Notes: generated from the letters alone by a model not told the origin. Numbered from the stretch's first letter, positions 9,397-20,082 are shown. The stretch: DNA of 64,000 nucleotides from Companilactobacillus huachuanensis (GCF_005404815.1 NZ_BJDF01000012.1:43205-107204), one strand, 5' to 3'. Translations and numbers: made by a program.

Positions 9397-12252
9397 TTAT
9401 TCTTTTTCAGCATCTTTAGTTCGTTTGGTATCACGTACTAAAACTGGTTGTAAATATTGTCCAGTATAGCTTTTTTTAACTTTGGCAATTTGTTCAGGTG
9501 TACCAGTACCAACAATCGTACCGCCACCCTCGCCACCTTCTGGTCCTAAATCGATCAACCAGTCAGCTGACTTAACGACATCCAAATTATGTTCAATAAC
9601 TAAGACAGTATTACCTTCATCAACTAAACGTTGGAGAACTTCCAGTAAACGCTTGATATCGTCAGTATGTAATCCGGTCGTTGGTTCATCTAAGATATAG
9701 AAATTCTTACCGTTAGATTTCTTGTACAATTCAGAAGCCAGCTTCATACGTTGAGCTTCACCACCAGATAATTGTGTAGCTGATTGTCCAAGAGAAACGT
9801 AGCCTAAACCGACATCAACGATAGTTTGTAATTTACGTCTGATTTTAGGGATATTACTGAAGAATTCGAGTGCTTCTTTAACTTTCATATCTAAGACTTG
9901 AGCAATATTCTTACCTTTATAAGTAACTTCCAAAGTTTCAGAATTATAACGTGTTCCATGACAAACTTCACAAGGAACATAAACGTCAGGTAAAAAGTTC
10001 ATTTCAATCTTGATGATTCCGTCACCATGACAGTTTTCACAGCGACCACCTTTAACATTGAAGGAGAATCTCCCCTTCTTATAACCACGTAGCTTAGCTT
10101 CATTAGTTTGTGAGAAGAGATCACGTACATCATCAAAAACACCTGTATAAGTGGCAGGATTACTTCTAGGAGTTCTTCCGATAGGACTCTGGTCAATAGC
10201 AATCATCTTTTCGAGATTTTCATAACCAGTGATTTTCTTGTACTTACCAGGTTTTTCAGAATTATGATTCATTTTTTGGGCCAAAGCTCGTTTCAAAATC
10301 ATATTAACTAAAGTCGATTTACCCGATCCAGAGACGCCGGTCACAACAATAAATTTACCTAATGGAAATTTTACATTAAGGTTCTTCAAGTTATTTTCAG
10401 CGGCACCAAAAATCTCGACAAACTCACCATTGCCTTGACGGCGTTCTAAAGGAACTGGCACAAACTTCTTACCAGCTAAATATTGTCCTGTCAAAGACTT
10501 AGGATTTTTCTCAACTTCCTCTGGTGTTCCAGCAGCAACGATTCTACCACCAGCCTCGCCAGCACCTGGACCTACATCAATCAAATAATCGGCAGCACGC
10601 ATCGTATCTTCATCATGCTCAACGACAATTAACGTATTACCAAGGTCACGCATTTTTTTCAACGAACTAATCAAACGATCATTATCACGTTGATGTAGTC
10701 CAATCGATGGCTCATCCAAAATATACATAACGCCTGACAAGTTAGAACCAATCTGAGTTGCCAAACGAATACGTTGAGCTTCACCGCCGGAAAGTGTTCC
10801 AGCCGATCTGGAAAGTGATAAATATTCCAAGCCAACATTAATTAAGAAACTGAGTCGATCTTTAACTTCCTTCAAAATAGGCTTTGCGATAACAGTGTTC
10901 TGTTCACCTAAAACAACATCCTTGAAGAATGGAAGTTCATCCTTAATTGACATTGCTGAAACATCGGCAATATCTTTACCACTAACTTTGACAGCCAAAG
11001 CTTGACGGTTCAAACGTTTCCCATGACAAACAGGACATGTTAATTCAGTCATATACTTACGCATCACTTCACGTGTGAAATCACTGTTGGTTTCATGATA
11101 GCGACGATCAATATTAGGAACCACACCTTCGAAAGGTACATCAACATCCCTAACACTACCGAAATCATTTTCGTAGTGGAAGTGGAAAGTCTTGCCATCA
11201 GAACCGTTTAAAACAATATTTTGTGCCTTTTCAGATAATTTCTCAAAAGGTGTATTCATATCAATCTTAAACTCTTTGGCTGCTTGAGCTAACATTTCCG
11301 GATAATACTGTGAACTAATAGGATTCCAAGGTTCAATTGCACCTTCGGCCAAAGTTTTACTTGGATCAGGAATAACTAGGTCCATATCGACTTCGAGCTT
11401 CATTCCTAAACCATCACAGTTATCACAAGCTCCAAATGGTGCGTTGAATGAAAACAAACGAGGTTCCAGTTCACCAACAGTAAATCCACAAATTGGACAT
11501 GCATTCCTTTCTGAGAAAACCATCATATCTTGACCAATTACATCAACATTCATGTAACCATCAGATAAACGCAATGCTGCTTCAACAGAATCGAACAATC
11601 GCGACTTGATATGATCATTGATCACGATACGATCAACAATAACGTCGATATCATGTTTCTTATTCTTATCTAACTCAATATCCTCACCAATATCACGAAC
11701 TTCACCGTCAACTCGGATTCTGACATAACCTTGTTTCTTGATTTGCGCCAAAGCTTTCTTATGTTGTCCACGTTTAGCACGAATAACTGGTGAAAGAATT
11801 TGTAGCTTCGTACCATCATCCAACTTCAAGATAGCATCTACCATTTGTTGTGCTGATTGACTAGTGATCTTAGTTCCATCATTTGGACAAATTGGAGTTC
11901 CAACACGTGCCCAAAGCAAACGTAAATAATCGTTAATTTCTGTAACTGTACCTACGGTTGAACGAGGATTTTTTGAAGTAGTCTTTTGATCAATAGAAAT
12001 AGCCGGACTCAAGCCATCAATCGAATCGACATCCGGTTTATCCATTTGACCTAAAAACTGACGTGCATATGAGGATAAACTTTCCACATAACGTCTTTGA
12101 CCTTCGGCATAAAGTGTATCGAATGCCAAAGAACTCTTCCCTGAACCAGATAGTCCGGTCATAACAACTAATTTATCACGCGGGATAGTGACATCAATAT
12201 CCTTTAAATTGTGAGCACGCGCTCCATGAATAACAATCTTATCATTTAACAT
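9397..12252 (-). CDS. uvrA: Excinuclease ABC subunit A
   Basis: The 951-residue protein is the damage-recognition ATPase of nucleotide excision repair. It has two ABC modules with Walker A motifs G-L-S-G-S-G-K-S-S (about residue 33) and G-V-S-G-S-G-K-S-T (about residue 640), two L-S-G-G-E-A-Q-R signatures and two C-x-x-C zinc-binding pairs. Length and architecture are normal for UvrA. It follows uvrB with a 2-bp gap, so both are read from the SOS-controlled uvrB promoter. Confidence 0.97.
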   Translation of the reverse strand: MLNDKIVIHGARAHNLKDIDVTIPRDKLVVMTGLSGSGKSSLAFDTLYAEGQRRYVESLSSYARQFLGQMDKPDVDSIDGLSPAISIDQKTTSKNPRSTVGTVTEINDYLRLLWARVGTPICPNDGTKITSQSAQQMVDAILKLDDGTKLQILSPVIRAKRGQHKKALAQIKKQGYVRIRVDGEVRDIGEDIELDKNKKHDIDVIVDRIVINDHIKSRLFDSVEAALRLSDGYMNVDVIGQDMMVFSERNACPICGFTVGELEPRLFSFNAPFGACDNCDGLGMKLEVDMDLVIPDPSKTLAEGAIEPWNPISSQYYPEMLAQAAKEFKIDMNTPFEKLSEKAQNIVLNGSDGKTFHFHYENDFGSVRDVDVPFEGVVPNIDRRYHETNSDFTREVMRKYMTELTCPVCHGKRLNRQALAVKVSGKDIADVSAMSIKDELPFFKDVVLGEQNTVIAKPILKEVKDRLSFLINVGLEYLSLSRSAGTLSGGEAQRIRLATQIGSNLSGVMYILDEPSIGLHQRDNDRLISSLKKMRDLGNTLIVVEHDEDTMRAADYLIDVGPGAGEAGGRIVAAGTPEEVEKNPKSLTGQYLAGKKFVPVPLERRQGNGEFVEIFGAAENNLKNLNVKFPLGKFIVVTGVSGSGKSTLVNMILKRALAQKMNHNSEKPGKYKKITGYENLEKMIAIDQSPIGRTPRSNPATYTGVFDDVRDLFSQTNEAKLRGYKKGRFSFNVKGGRCENCHGDGIIKIEMNFLPDVYVPCEVCHGTRYNSETLEVTYKGKNIAQVLDMKVKEALEFFSNIPKIRRKLQTIVDVGLGYVSLGQSATQLSGGEAQRMKLASELYKKSNGKNFYILDEPTTGLHTDDIKRLLEVLQRLVDEGNTVLVIEHNLDVVKSADWLIDLGPEGGEGGGTIVGTGTPEQIAKVKKSYTGQYLQPVLVRDTKRTKDAEKE

Positions 12253-12254
12253 AT

Positions 12255-14264
12255 TTATTTCATTTCCGCCTTTAATTCCAAAATCGAATCACGCAAGTTG
12301 GCAGCTGCCTCGAAGTCAAGCTTCTTAGCGGCACTTTCCATCTGTTCCTTCAAGTTGGCCAAAAGTTCTTCGCGTTCCTTCTTAGTCATATCCTTGAAGT
12401 CGATATCATCATTGATCTTCTCTGTTTCAGATGAACTGTTATCAACCTTCTGGAACATTGAGATTGCATCTCTGATTGGTTTAACAATGGTTGTTGGCGT
12501 GATTCCATGTTCCTCATTGAATTTCTCTTGTAACTTACGACGACGGGATGTCGCATCAATGGCACCCTTCATCGAATCGGTTATCGAGTCTGCATACATG
12601 ATAACTTTACCATGTTCGTTCCGAGAAGCACGTCCAATGATTTGAATCAGTGAACGTTCAGCTCTCAAGAAGCCTTCCTTATCGGCATCCAGAATAGCAA
12701 TCAAAGAAACCTCAGGTACATCAATACCTTCACGCAACAGATTGATACCAATCAAGACATCAAATTTACCTAAACGTAAATCGCGGATAATCTTAGACCG
12801 TTCCAACGTCTTAATATCACTATGTAGATAACGGACCTTGATTCCTAAATCTTTAAAGTAATCCGTCAAATCTTCGGCCATTTTCTTGGTCAAAGTTGTG
12901 ACAAAGACACGCTCATGTTTCTCAACTCGGTCATTGATTTCACCAACTAAATCATCAATCTGTCCCATAATTGGACGGACCTCAATCTTTGGATCAAGCA
13001 AACCAGTTGGACGAATAATTTGTTCAGCCTTGTTGTTCGTCCGCTCTAATTCATAAGGACCAGGCGTAGCTGAAACATAGAGGATTCGATTAACATGTTT
13101 TTCAAACTCTTCCAATTTTAAAGGACGGTTATCCAAAGCACTTGGCAAACGGAAGCCATAGTCTACCAATTGTTGCTTTCTAGCACGATCTCCATTATAC
13201 ATACCACGAATCTGTGGCATTGTAACGTGTGATTCATCAATCATAATATTGAAATCTTTCGGGAAGAAATCAATCAAAGTAAATGGTGGTTCACCTTCAG
13301 CTCGGCCTTCCATGTGACGTGAATAATTTTCGATACCAGACGTATAACCCATCTCACGCATCATTTCGATATCATATTCAGTCCGTTGCTGGATTCGCTG
13401 TGCCTCAAGTAACTTACCTTCTTCAGTAAACTTCTTAACTTGAACATCCATTTCATCTTGAATTCGTTTGAGTGCTTCCTCCATCTTGGAATCACTGATC
13501 ATAAAGTGAGTTGCTGGAAAAATCCCAATGTGATCCATTGAACCTTTAACTTCACCTGTTAAAGCATCCATTTCGATGATTCGATCAATTTCATCTCCAA
13601 AAAATTCCACTCGAATAGCATTGTCATCGCGTGAAGCTGGGAAGATATCCACAACATCCCCACGCACACGAAATCTACCACGTTGGAAATCAATATCGTT
13701 ACGTTCAAATTGATTTTCGACCAATTCTTCTAATAATTTATCTCGGGCAATTTGTTCACCCACATGCAAAGAAATAATACTGTCAGCATATTCTCTTGGA
13801 TCACCTAAACCAAAGATACATGAAACTGAGGCAATTACAATTACATCGTTACGTTCCAAAAGTGAGCTGGTCGCCGAGTGACGCAATTTATCAATTTCAT
13901 CATTGATACTAGAGTCCTTTTCAATATAAGTATCACTAGAAGGCACATAAGCCTCCGGTTGATAGTAATCATAATAACTAACAAAGTATTCAACAGCATT
14001 GTTAGGAAAGAACTCTTTCATTTCACCATATAATTGACCTGCTAAAGTTTTATTGTGAGAAATAATCAAGGTTGGTTTATTTAAATCTTTAATAACATTG
14101 GCCATTGTAAAAGTTTTACCAGTACCAGTGGCACCTTCCAAAATAACTTCCTTGTCACCAGCCTTGAAATCTTTGTCAATTGTTTTGATTGCTTGTGCTT
14201 GGTCACCAGCAGGAGCATATTTTGAAACCAAATCAAACTTATTATCAGTAATTCTATCTATCAC
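12255..14264 (-). CDS. uvrB: Excinuclease ABC subunit B
   Basis: The 669-residue DNA helicase-like subunit has Walker A G-A-T-G-T-G-K-T at residues 44-51. It also has the Tyr-rich beta-hairpin ([10 protein letters not shown]) that inserts between DNA strands, helicase motifs including [12 protein letters not shown], and a C-terminal UVR coiled coil that contacts UvrC. The start is GTG (14262-14264) with an AGGGGG ribosome binding site 8-9 nt upstream. It is the first gene of uvrBA. A hairpin (ACATCTAATT/AATTAGATGT) lies in its leader at about 14299-14325. Confidence 0.97.
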   Translation of the reverse strand: MIDRITDNKFDLVSKYAPAGDQAQAIKTIDKDFKAGDKEVILEGATGTGKTFTMANVIKDLNKPTLIISHNKTLAGQLYGEMKEFFPNNAVEYFVSYYDYYQPEAYVPSSDTYIEKDSSINDEIDKLRHSATSSLLERNDVIVIASVSCIFGLGDPREYADSIISLHVGEQIARDKLLEELVENQFERNDIDFQRGRFRVRGDVVDIFPASRDDNAIRVEFFGDEIDRIIEMDALTGEVKGSMDHIGIFPATHFMISDSKMEEALKRIQDEMDVQVKKFTEEGKLLEAQRIQQRTEYDIEMMREMGYTSGIENYSRHMEGRAEGEPPFTLIDFFPKDFNIMIDESHVTMPQIRGMYNGDRARKQQLVDYGFRLPSALDNRPLKLEEFEKHVNRILYVSATPGPYELERTNNKAEQIIRPTGLLDPKIEVRPIMGQIDDLVGEINDRVEKHERVFVTTLTKKMAEDLTDYFKDLGIKVRYLHSDIKTLERSKIIRDLRLGKFDVLIGINLLREGIDVPEVSLIAILDADKEGFLRAERSLIQIIGRASRNEHGKVIMYADSITDSMKGAIDATSRRRKLQEKFNEEHGITPTTIVKPIRDAISMFQKVDNSSSETEKINDDIDFKDMTKKEREELLANLKEQMESAAKKLDFEAAANLRDSILELKAEMK

Positions 14265-14364
14265 AGACGACTTACCCCCTCTTTAAGCTAAAAAATACAT
14301 CTAATTTATCATGAATTAGATGTAATTAATACCGACTTATTTCGCTGGCTCTATATTACCATAG

Positions 14365-14378
14365 CGAACATATTTTCG
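14365..14378. promoter_or_regulatory. LexA/DinR-type SOS box upstream of uvrB
   Basis: The sequence CGAACATATTTTCG differs at one position from the Gram-positive LexA consensus CGAACRNRYGTTCG. It lies about 100 bp upstream of the uvrB start codon, next to -10-like TAATAT sequences on the minus strand. uvrB is a classical LexA-regulated gene, so repression by LexA and induction by DNA damage is inferred. Confidence 0.7.
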
Positions 14379-14401
14379 CCATATTTTTACTTGTAACACC
14401 T

Positions 14402-14458
14402 CGAATATTTAAAAATGTCCTATTCAGAGTCGACTAGGACCCGAATATTTTCTATACT
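14402..14458 (+). promoter_or_regulatory. Promoter and candidate operator of the toxin-antitoxin operon
   Basis: A TATACT -10 (14453-14458) lies 17 bp after a weak TCGACT -35 (14430-14435). Two exact direct repeats CGAATATTT (14402-14410 and 14442-14450) and an inverted repeat GTCCTA/TAGGAC (14417-14422 and 14435-14440) bracket the -35. This symmetric arrangement fits autorepression by an AbrB/MazE-type antitoxin complex, but that role is inferred. Confidence 0.5.
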
Positions 14459-14489
14459 GGATTTAAATAAATGAAATAAGGTGACTAAA

Positions 14490-14750
14490 GTGAAAGAAAT
14501 ATTAGGAACATTTAAAACTCGAAAAAATGGGAATAGCATTAGTATCACTGTGCCTAAATCAGCCGGTATTTCTGAAAATGAAATATTTAGTCTGCAAAAG
14601 GAAAATGGTAATTTGGTTTATAAACATTTAGAAAGCCAGAATAATCCATGGAAGAATGGACACTTTAAAAATCACGATTTCAAAAAAGATATGGAAACTT
14701 TGGAATTTGATGTAGGTAATGAAACAGCCGTTGGAAAGGAAAAACTTTAG
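14490..14750 (+). CDS. MazE/AbrB-type antitoxin
   Basis: The 86-residue protein has an N-terminal swapped-hairpin AbrB-like DNA-binding region (T-R-K-N-G-N-S-I-S-I-T-V-P) typical of MazE/PemI antitoxins. Its C-terminus is acidic and likely unstructured, and would wrap the toxin. GTG 14490 is chosen over the in-frame GTG at 14481 because an AAGGTG ribosome binding site then sits 6 nt upstream. The toxin gene begins 2 bp after the stop. It should neutralise the toxin and, with it, repress the shared promoter. Confidence 0.7.
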   Translation: MKEILGTFKTRKNGNSISITVPKSAGISENEIFSLQKENGNLVYKHLESQNNPWKNGHFKNHDFKKDMETLEFDVGNETAVGKEKL

Positions 14751-14752
14751 TA

Positions 14753-15121
14753 ATGAAATATCCAATTCAGGGAGATATCATTTTTATAGACGCAAAACCG
14801 CATGCCGGACACGAGCTAGGTGGACATTCTATTGATAGTTCAAATATAAGACGTCCAATGGTAGTGCTTTCCGATTCTGATTACAATGAAGCAACTGGCC
14901 TTGTATCTGGGATGCCTATAACCTCACATAATTTTTTTGAGAACAATGATGGATCTTATATTCCAATTATGGATTTGGATAGTGGAATAAAAGGAAATGT
15001 AGTTACTTATTATTTACCTAGTTATGATTTTATTGCTAGACATGGAGAAATAATGGGGCATGTTTCTAATACCATGTTGAAGAAACTTATAGACAATGTT
15101 AGCTATATTTTTAACATATAG
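14753..15121 (+). CDS. MazF/PemK-type toxin (endoribonuclease)
   Basis: The 122-residue protein shows the MazF/PemK pattern: the opening G-D-I-I-F-I-D-A-K-P, then G-H-E-L-G-G-H-S, the core R-R-P-M-V-V-L-S (R at about 34-35), and T-G-L-V-S-G-M-P-I-T-S with the conserved Thr/Ser at the active site. Toxins of this family cut mRNA at short single-strand motifs; the target sequence cannot be read from the gene. It is the second gene of the pair, 2 bp after the antitoxin, and ends at a strong bidirectional terminator. Confidence 0.75.
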   Translation: MKYPIQGDIIFIDAKPHAGHELGGHSIDSSNIRRPMVVLSDSDYNEATGLVSGMPITSHNFFENNDGSYIPIMDLDSGIKGNVVTYYLPSYDFIARHGEIMGHVSNTMLKKLIDNVSYIFNI

Positions 15122-15152
15122 TAATCTAGATTACACGTTGAAAAAATTCAAA

Positions 15153-15200
15153 AAAATAGCTGTTCTTAATTGGAATCCAATTAAGAACAGCTATTTTAAA
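15153..15200. terminator. Strong bidirectional terminator after the toxin gene
   Basis: A nearly perfect 21-bp stem (AAAATAGCTGTTCTTAATTGG against its complement) with a 3-nt loop is flanked by A/T runs. It lies between the toxin gene and repeat copy A and blocks read-through in both directions. Confidence 0.85.
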
Positions 15201-15209
15201 TTATCTTAA

Positions 15210-15523
15210 CTGAAGGTTGAAAGGTGAAAAATTAATATAACGATTGCTATTACAGGCCTAGAGCTAATTTATTTAAATACTCAGAACTCTTTGTTTTATT
15301 GTTCCGTCTATTAAAAAAAACTAGTTGGAAGAGCTGAGAGTATTCGTTTGCAGCGAAAGTAGCGTTATTGCTTTAGCAATTACACCACCGGACGCGTTGA
15401 AGACTCGCGGGTTTTGCGAGGCTTCAACCGAGGTTCGAGACCGCTCCTTGGCTCGGTCCGTTCCGCGCAGCAATTGAATAATCTCAGCTCTGGAAACGGC
15501 ATCCTTAAACTTTCAACCTTTAG
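15210..15523 (-). mobile_element. Cloverleaf repeat copy A in a full MITE-like element
   Basis: This is a complete 314-bp element. Its terminal inverted repeats are CTGAAGGTTGAAAGG (15210-15224) and, at the other end, the complement of CTAAAGGTTGAAAGT (ending 15523). The structured core is 15320-15500, with sense orientation on the minus strand. It has closing stem P1 (GAGCTGAGAGTATTC...), P2, P3 (GTTGAAG-C-CTCGC / GCGAG-T-CTTCAAC) and P4 (GGTGTAATTGC / GCAATAACGC). An AT-rich tail of about 110 bp follows the core in the sense direction and starts with a T-run. The element ends 7 bp from the MFS stop codon and lies in the same sense as that gene. No clean target duplication is visible. It encodes no protein. 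Confidence 0.8.
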
Positions 15524-15530
15524 TTATTTA

Positions 15531-16775
15531 TTACTTATCTCCAGTTAACTTAGGTAACATCAAGAAAATTACCAATCCAATCAAGAATAGAATACTTAAC
15601 GATGCTGCACCAATCGTAGATTTTCCGGTTATTTGTGTCACAATTCCAACTAACACTGGACCCATGACTGCGGAGAATTTACCCAAAATATTATAGAATC
15701 CAAAGAACTCACTTCCTGATTCTTTAGGTATCAACTTACCAAAATAAGATCTACTCAATGCTTGAATCCCACCCTGACTTGTTCCGACTAAAACAGCTAA
15801 AATCCAGAAATCGACGGTTGTTGTTAATTTCAAAGCATATAAACAAATTCCAAAGTACAAAATTATTGCTAAGAGAATTCCCTTTCTCGCCGAAAAACGA
15901 TTGGCAATCCGACCATACAAAATGGAAAATGGAAAGGCCACTAATTGAACTACTAATAGAACAATCATCAAGGTCGTCGTTGTGATACCCATGTCCATTC
16001 CGATTGACGTTGCCATCGTAAAAATCGTATCGACCCCGTCAATGTAGAAGAAGTATGCAATCAAGAACCATGCTGCAGCTTTATATTGTCGCAAATGTGT
16101 TACTGTCGCCCAGACTCTTTTAAAGCTTGATGTAATTGGGTGTGCATTTTCTGGTAATGAATAAACTTGCTGAACATTCTTCAAAAGTGGAATGAAAAAA
16201 ATTATCCACCATAACGCTGCCAATAGAAAACTCCACCTTGCAACGCCGTAACTTGATAACATCCCAAAACCGCTAGTCAACTGTAAAACTAGGAATAGAA
16301 TGAACGCTATCACACCGCCAAGATACCCGTATGCATACCCATTTGATGACAATGAGTCCATCTTTTTATTGTCGGCTACATCGGTCAAAAAACTATCATA
16401 AAAAAGATTCCCTCCGGAATAACCAATTATCGACAGGATATACACAGCAAGCAACAGCTGCCACTGACTCGGTGGTAAGAGTGCTAATCCTAACGTCATA
16501 ACGATGCCTAAAAATGAAAATGTACTCAACAAACGTTTCTTATGATGTGGATAATCAGCCAAAGCTCCTAAAACTGGTGCCAAAATCGAAACCACCAGCG
16601 TTCCAAAACTATTTGCATAACCCCAATAAGCAGTAGCGTTCGCTTGTGTAACGCCTGCATTTTGAGCTACGGTTTTAAAATAAACTGGCAAAACGGCTGT
16701 CGTTACGATTATTCCGTAGCCTGAGTTTGCCCAGTCATAAAAAATCCAGCTCCACTGCTTTTTATTGAACCCCAT
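15531..16775 (-). CDS. MFS transporter, UMF1/Atg22-like
   Basis: The 414-residue protein has about 12 hydrophobic helices and the F-Y-D-W-A-N-S-G-Y opening characteristic of the UMF1 (Atg22-like) branch of the major facilitator superfamily. Substrates of this branch in bacteria are poorly known. The longer TTG start at 16787 is rejected: ATG 16773-16775 has a GAGGG ribosome binding site 5 nt upstream. It starts 14 bp after the stop of the phosphodiesterase-like gene and is probably co-transcribed with it. Repeat copy A begins right after its stop. Confidence 0.8.
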   Translation of the reverse strand: MGFNKKQWSWIFYDWANSGYGIIVTTAVLPVYFKTVAQNAGVTQANATAYWGYANSFGTLVVSILAPVLGALADYPHHKKRLLSTFSFLGIVMTLGLALLPPSQWQLLLAVYILSIIGYSGGNLFYDSFLTDVADNKKMDSLSSNGYAYGYLGGVIAFILFLVLQLTSGFGMLSSYGVARWSFLLAALWWIIFFIPLLKNVQQVYSLPENAHPITSSFKRVWATVTHLRQYKAAAWFLIAYFFYIDGVDTIFTMATSIGMDMGITTTTLMIVLLVVQLVAFPFSILYGRIANRFSARKGILLAIILYFGICLYALKLTTTVDFWILAVLVGTSQGGIQALSRSYFGKLIPKESGSEFFGFYNILGKFSAVMGPVLVGIVTQITGKSTIGAASLSILFLIGLVIFLMLPKLTGDK

Positions 16776-16789
16776 ATTGTCCCTCAATC

Positions 16790-18082
16790 CTAATTTATAA
16801 AGACATCGTCAATTGCGGAACCCGCCAGAGGTTCTGGGAATTCTAATCCTAATAGCTTCGCAAAAGTTGGTGCTTCATCAACTAAATCAGCCTTCTCAAC
16901 TGTATTATTTTGCTTGATCATTGGCCCATTAAAAATCATAGTAGTCTTGTATCCAGATTTATCTGGATCATAACCATGGACACCGCGATAACGGTCAGCA
17001 TCCCCCATCATCTCGGGTAAAACTTTTTCCACAACTTGTGCACGATCACTTTCATCAGTGAAGTAATATCCTGCTTTGGCTTCAATCATCAAAGTACATT
17101 TAGGATCAGCACCGTGATGGGCCGCTTCCTGTCCGGAATAGATTTTCTCCACCCCTTCAACACCAGAAATCAAATCACGTAATCGATCAATTTGACTGAA
17201 ATTCCTCGTATAAATGTATGTACTACCATCACAAGTCTTAGCCATAACTTGCCAATCCTTCTTGAAGGTCTGGTCAGGTTTAGCAGTCAACCAGCCACGT
17301 TTGGCAAACAGTGTATTCAAATGTATCATCCGATCAACGTTAATTTGATAATGATCTCCTAAGATAACAAAGTTGGTGTCATTAAACGTCCCAGCACTCT
17401 TGGTAGCTGCGATAACTTGCGAAACATGGTTGTCTAATCGATGCAAAGCTTCCATCGCTTCATCCGAACGAACGCCATAACGATGACGCATACTGTCCAT
17501 ATCGACCAAGTGCAATAGTGTTAAATTAGGCTGCTTGTTCTTTATAGTATCAACTGCACAAGCTGTAATGAAGTCATCTAATTCAGGTTGTCTAATACCA
17601 TTACGAAGTTTTCCATATTTATTGTTCATTTCTAAAATAAACAATGGCGAACTGGCACGCATTGAAACTAATACTTGATTAGTCCAAATACGATTAGGAA
17701 AAATTTCCGCTAAATTATAAGTAATTTTGCTACCAGCAGTCACCGGCCACAAGAATGCCGCAGTTGTTAACCTCTGCTTTCTGGCCAAATCATATAACGT
17801 TGGTGATTTAACATCTTTTTGATACCAGAACCAATCGGGAGAACGGCGTTCTGGCTGAATTTTAGTATTATTAACAATCCCGTGAACACTAGGATACTGT
17901 CCCGTAATGATTGTCGTATGAGATGGATACGTCAAAGTTGGATAAATACCCTTAACCTCTTTGACCCAAGTTCCACCATTAACTAATTTATTTAAAGTTG
18001 GTAATTCACTCTGGTGCTCATTGATATCACGAAACCCTAGGGCATCCAATGAAATAATTACTAGGTGTTGATTTGTAGGCAA
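16790..18082 (-). CDS. Alkaline-phosphatase-superfamily protein (type I phosphodiesterase/nucleotide pyrophosphatase)
   Basis: The 430-residue protein has the metal-site pattern of the NPP-like branch: S-L-D-A-L (D13), the nucleophile motif T-Y-P-S-H-T (T51), H-L-V-D-M-D-S-x-x-H, and G-D-H-Y-Q near residue 245. There is no obvious signal peptide, so it probably acts inside the cell on phosphodiesters or phosphonates; the substrate is unknown. The start is TTG 18080-18082 with an AGAGGG ribosome binding site 8 nt upstream. It forms a two-gene unit with the UMF1 permease. Confidence 0.78.
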   Translation of the reverse strand: MPTNQHLVIISLDALGFRDINEHQSELPTLNKLVNGGTWVKEVKGIYPTLTYPSHTTIITGQYPSVHGIVNNTKIQPERRSPDWFWYQKDVKSPTLYDLARKQRLTTAAFLWPVTAGSKITYNLAEIFPNRIWTNQVLVSMRASSPLFILEMNNKYGKLRNGIRQPELDDFITACAVDTIKNKQPNLTLLHLVDMDSMRHRYGVRSDEAMEALHRLDNHVSQVIAATKSAGTFNDTNFVILGDHYQINVDRMIHLNTLFAKRGWLTAKPDQTFKKDWQVMAKTCDGSTYIYTRNFSQIDRLRDLISGVEGVEKIYSGQEAAHHGADPKCTLMIEAKAGYYFTDESDRAQVVEKVLPEMMGDADRYRGVHGYDPDKSGYKTTMIFNGPMIKQNNTVEKADLVDEAPTFAKLLGLEFPEPLAGSAIDDVFIN

Positions 18083-18194
18083 AATAATTTCCCTCTTTTC
18101 ACAAACTACATGAAAGTATTATATCGCAGTTAGGAAATCCATGTTATACGCAATATTGAGACAAAACTATCATTTTGTTGGTATATTACTAATA

Positions 18195-18231
18195 AAAAAA
18201 TAGATAACCCTAAAAAATCTGGAGTTATCTA
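18195..18231 (-). terminator. Terminator of pgm
   Basis: On the minus strand the arms TAGATAAC-T-CC and GG-GTTATCTA pair around a 9-10 nt loop and are followed by a TTTTTTA run. It is correctly placed about 100 bp downstream of the phosphoglucomutase stop. Confidence 0.7.
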
Positions 18232-18243
18232 ACATATATTCAA

Positions 18244-18276
18244 ACCAACCTAGCTGGAGGGAGAAACGGCATATTT
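18244..18276 (-). repeat. Collapsed remnant of the cloverleaf repeat (ends only)
   Basis: The segment joins a version of the repeat's one end (ACCAACCTAGCTGGAGG, compare ACCAACTAGTTGGAAG in copy H) directly to its other end (GAAACGGCATATTT, identical over 14 bp to copy H). The entire structured middle is missing. I read it as a deletion derivative; the short length keeps confidence moderate. Confidence 0.45.
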
Positions 18277-18331
18277 CAAAAAAAAGAACAAAGGTTTTAA
18301 CACCCTTATTCCTTAATTAGAAAATACTATT

Positions 18332-20050
18332 CTATTCCCAGCCTTCGATTTCTTTACCGAATTCTTCGAGCTTCTTAGTAGCACCGTCTTCAGTATCACC
18401 CTTAATACCGATATAGAATTTCATCTTAGGTTCAGTACCAGATGGTCTAGCAGCTACCCAAGTATCGTCAGCTAAGACGTACTTCAACACGTTAGCCTTT
18501 GGTAAACCAGTTTCCTTGGTACCAGTTGCTGTTGTATCAGTATCATTCAAGTAATCAATTGATTCAACAACTTTAACGCCATTGATCTCGTCGATACCTT
18601 CTTCACGAAGTGTCTTCATGATTTGGGCCATCTTATCTTTTCCTGAAATACCAGCGAATGTCTTAGAAATAGTCTTTTCACGATAGTAGCCAAATTCCTT
18701 ATAAAGGTCTTCAAGTGCATCGTAGATTGTCTTGCCCTTTGATTCGTAGTAAGCTGCCGCTTCAGCCAACAACAATGTTGATTGCATAGCATCTTTATCA
18801 CGAACAAATGGTTTAACTAGATATCCATAACTTTCTTCAAAACCAAATAGGAATTCATTGCTACCTGTTTCTTCAAATTGTTCGATTTTTTCGGCAATGT
18901 ACTTAAATCCTGTCAAAACATCAAACATTTTAATATCATATTTATCAGCAATTGCTGTAGCCAATTCAGATGAAACAATTGACTTAACAACAGCTCCGTT
19001 AGAAGGTAATGCATTCAAGTTCTTCTTAGCATGCAATAAATAATTTAAAAGAACTGAAGCAATTTGATTACCTGTCATTAGTTTGTAAGAACCATCCGGT
19101 TGTCTAACCGCAGCACCCAATCTATCGGCATCAGGATCAGTCGCAATCAGAATGTTAGCACCAATTTTTTTACCACGTTCAATTGCAAGGTCAAAAGTTT
19201 GGGCAAATTCTGGATTTGGGAAAGGTGTTGTAGCAAATTCGGGATCAAGGATAGCTTGTTCAGTTACCATGTTAAAATTCTTGAATCCTAATTGTTGGAA
19301 AATACGTGGGGCAATCATCTTACCTGTCCCATGAAGTGGTGAGTAGACAAACTTCATTTTATTTCCATATTCTTCAATTAATTTGGGATTAACGATAACT
19401 GTTTCGAGGTTCTTCATATAATCTATATCGACATCTTCACCAATCAAAGTGAGTAACTTTTCAGCTCTCAACTTTTGAACAGCCTTTACTTTAATGGCAA
19501 AAAGGTCACTAGCCTTACGGGCAAAATTAGTAATATTATCTGATTCAGTTGGTGGCATTTGGCCGCCATCAGGTCCGTAAATCTTGAAACCATTATATTG
19601 TTTAGGATTATGGCTCGCTGTAATCATAATTCCGGCATATGTATGCAGGCTTCTTACAGCAAATGATAATTCTGGAGTAGGTCTCAAACTGTCGAACACA
19701 AAACTTTTAATATTGTGAGCTCCTAAAACTTTGGCCGATTCATAAGCAAAATCTTGAGAATAGTAGCGTGAGTCATAACTGATAGCTACACCCTGTGTTT
19801 TGACCTTGTCGTCCAAAGTATCCATGAATGAAGCTAAACCTTCAGTTGCTTGGCGAACTGTGTAAATGTTCATTCGGTTGATACCAGGTCCAATCAAACC
19901 ACGCATACCAGCAGTACCAAATTCCATAGGTGCGTAAAACGCTTCTTCAGCCACTTTATCGTCCTTTTTAAATTCGTTCAGTTGCTCTTTCATATCTGGA
20001 TCTAAATCTTTATAATCAAGCCATTGTTGCATATTATCTTGCCAAGTCAT
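18332..20050 (-). CDS. pgm: Phosphoglucomutase / alpha-phosphohexomutase
   Basis: The 572-residue enzyme interconverts glucose 1-phosphate and glucose 6-phosphate, feeding glycan precursors. The active-site phosphoserine loop T-A-S-H-N-P-K-Q-Y-N-G is near residue 145, the metal loop D-P-D-A-D-R near 305, and the phosphate-binding R-P-S-G-T-E-P-K near the C-terminus. Length fits the PgcA-type alpha-phosphohexomutases of Firmicutes. The start has an AGGAGG ribosome binding site. It is a single-gene unit with its own promoter and terminator. Confidence 0.93.
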   Translation of the reverse strand: MTWQDNMQQWLDYKDLDPDMKEQLNEFKKDDKVAEEAFYAPMEFGTAGMRGLIGPGINRMNIYTVRQATEGLASFMDTLDDKVKTQGVAISYDSRYYSQDFAYESAKVLGAHNIKSFVFDSLRPTPELSFAVRSLHTYAGIMITASHNPKQYNGFKIYGPDGGQMPPTESDNITNFARKASDLFAIKVKAVQKLRAEKLLTLIGEDVDIDYMKNLETVIVNPKLIEEYGNKMKFVYSPLHGTGKMIAPRIFQQLGFKNFNMVTEQAILDPEFATTPFPNPEFAQTFDLAIERGKKIGANILIATDPDADRLGAAVRQPDGSYKLMTGNQIASVLLNYLLHAKKNLNALPSNGAVVKSIVSSELATAIADKYDIKMFDVLTGFKYIAEKIEQFEETGSNEFLFGFEESYGYLVKPFVRDKDAMQSTLLLAEAAAYYESKGKTIYDALEDLYKEFGYYREKTISKTFAGISGKDKMAQIMKTLREEGIDEINGVKVVESIDYLNDTDTTATGTKETGLPKANVLKYVLADDTWVAARPSGTEPKMKFYIGIKGDTEDGATKKLEEFGKEIEGWE

Positions 20051-20082
20051 TAGAATTATCCTCCTAATTTGTAAGTACTTAC

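Noticed and set aside
15320..15500. Repeats as a CRISPR array
   Set aside because: Copies are single, kilobases apart and in both orientations, with no regular spacers or cas genes.
15202..15531. Target-site duplication around copy A
   Set aside because: The flanking 8-mers TATCTTAA and TTATTTAT differ, so no duplication is claimed; copies D and H likewise show none.
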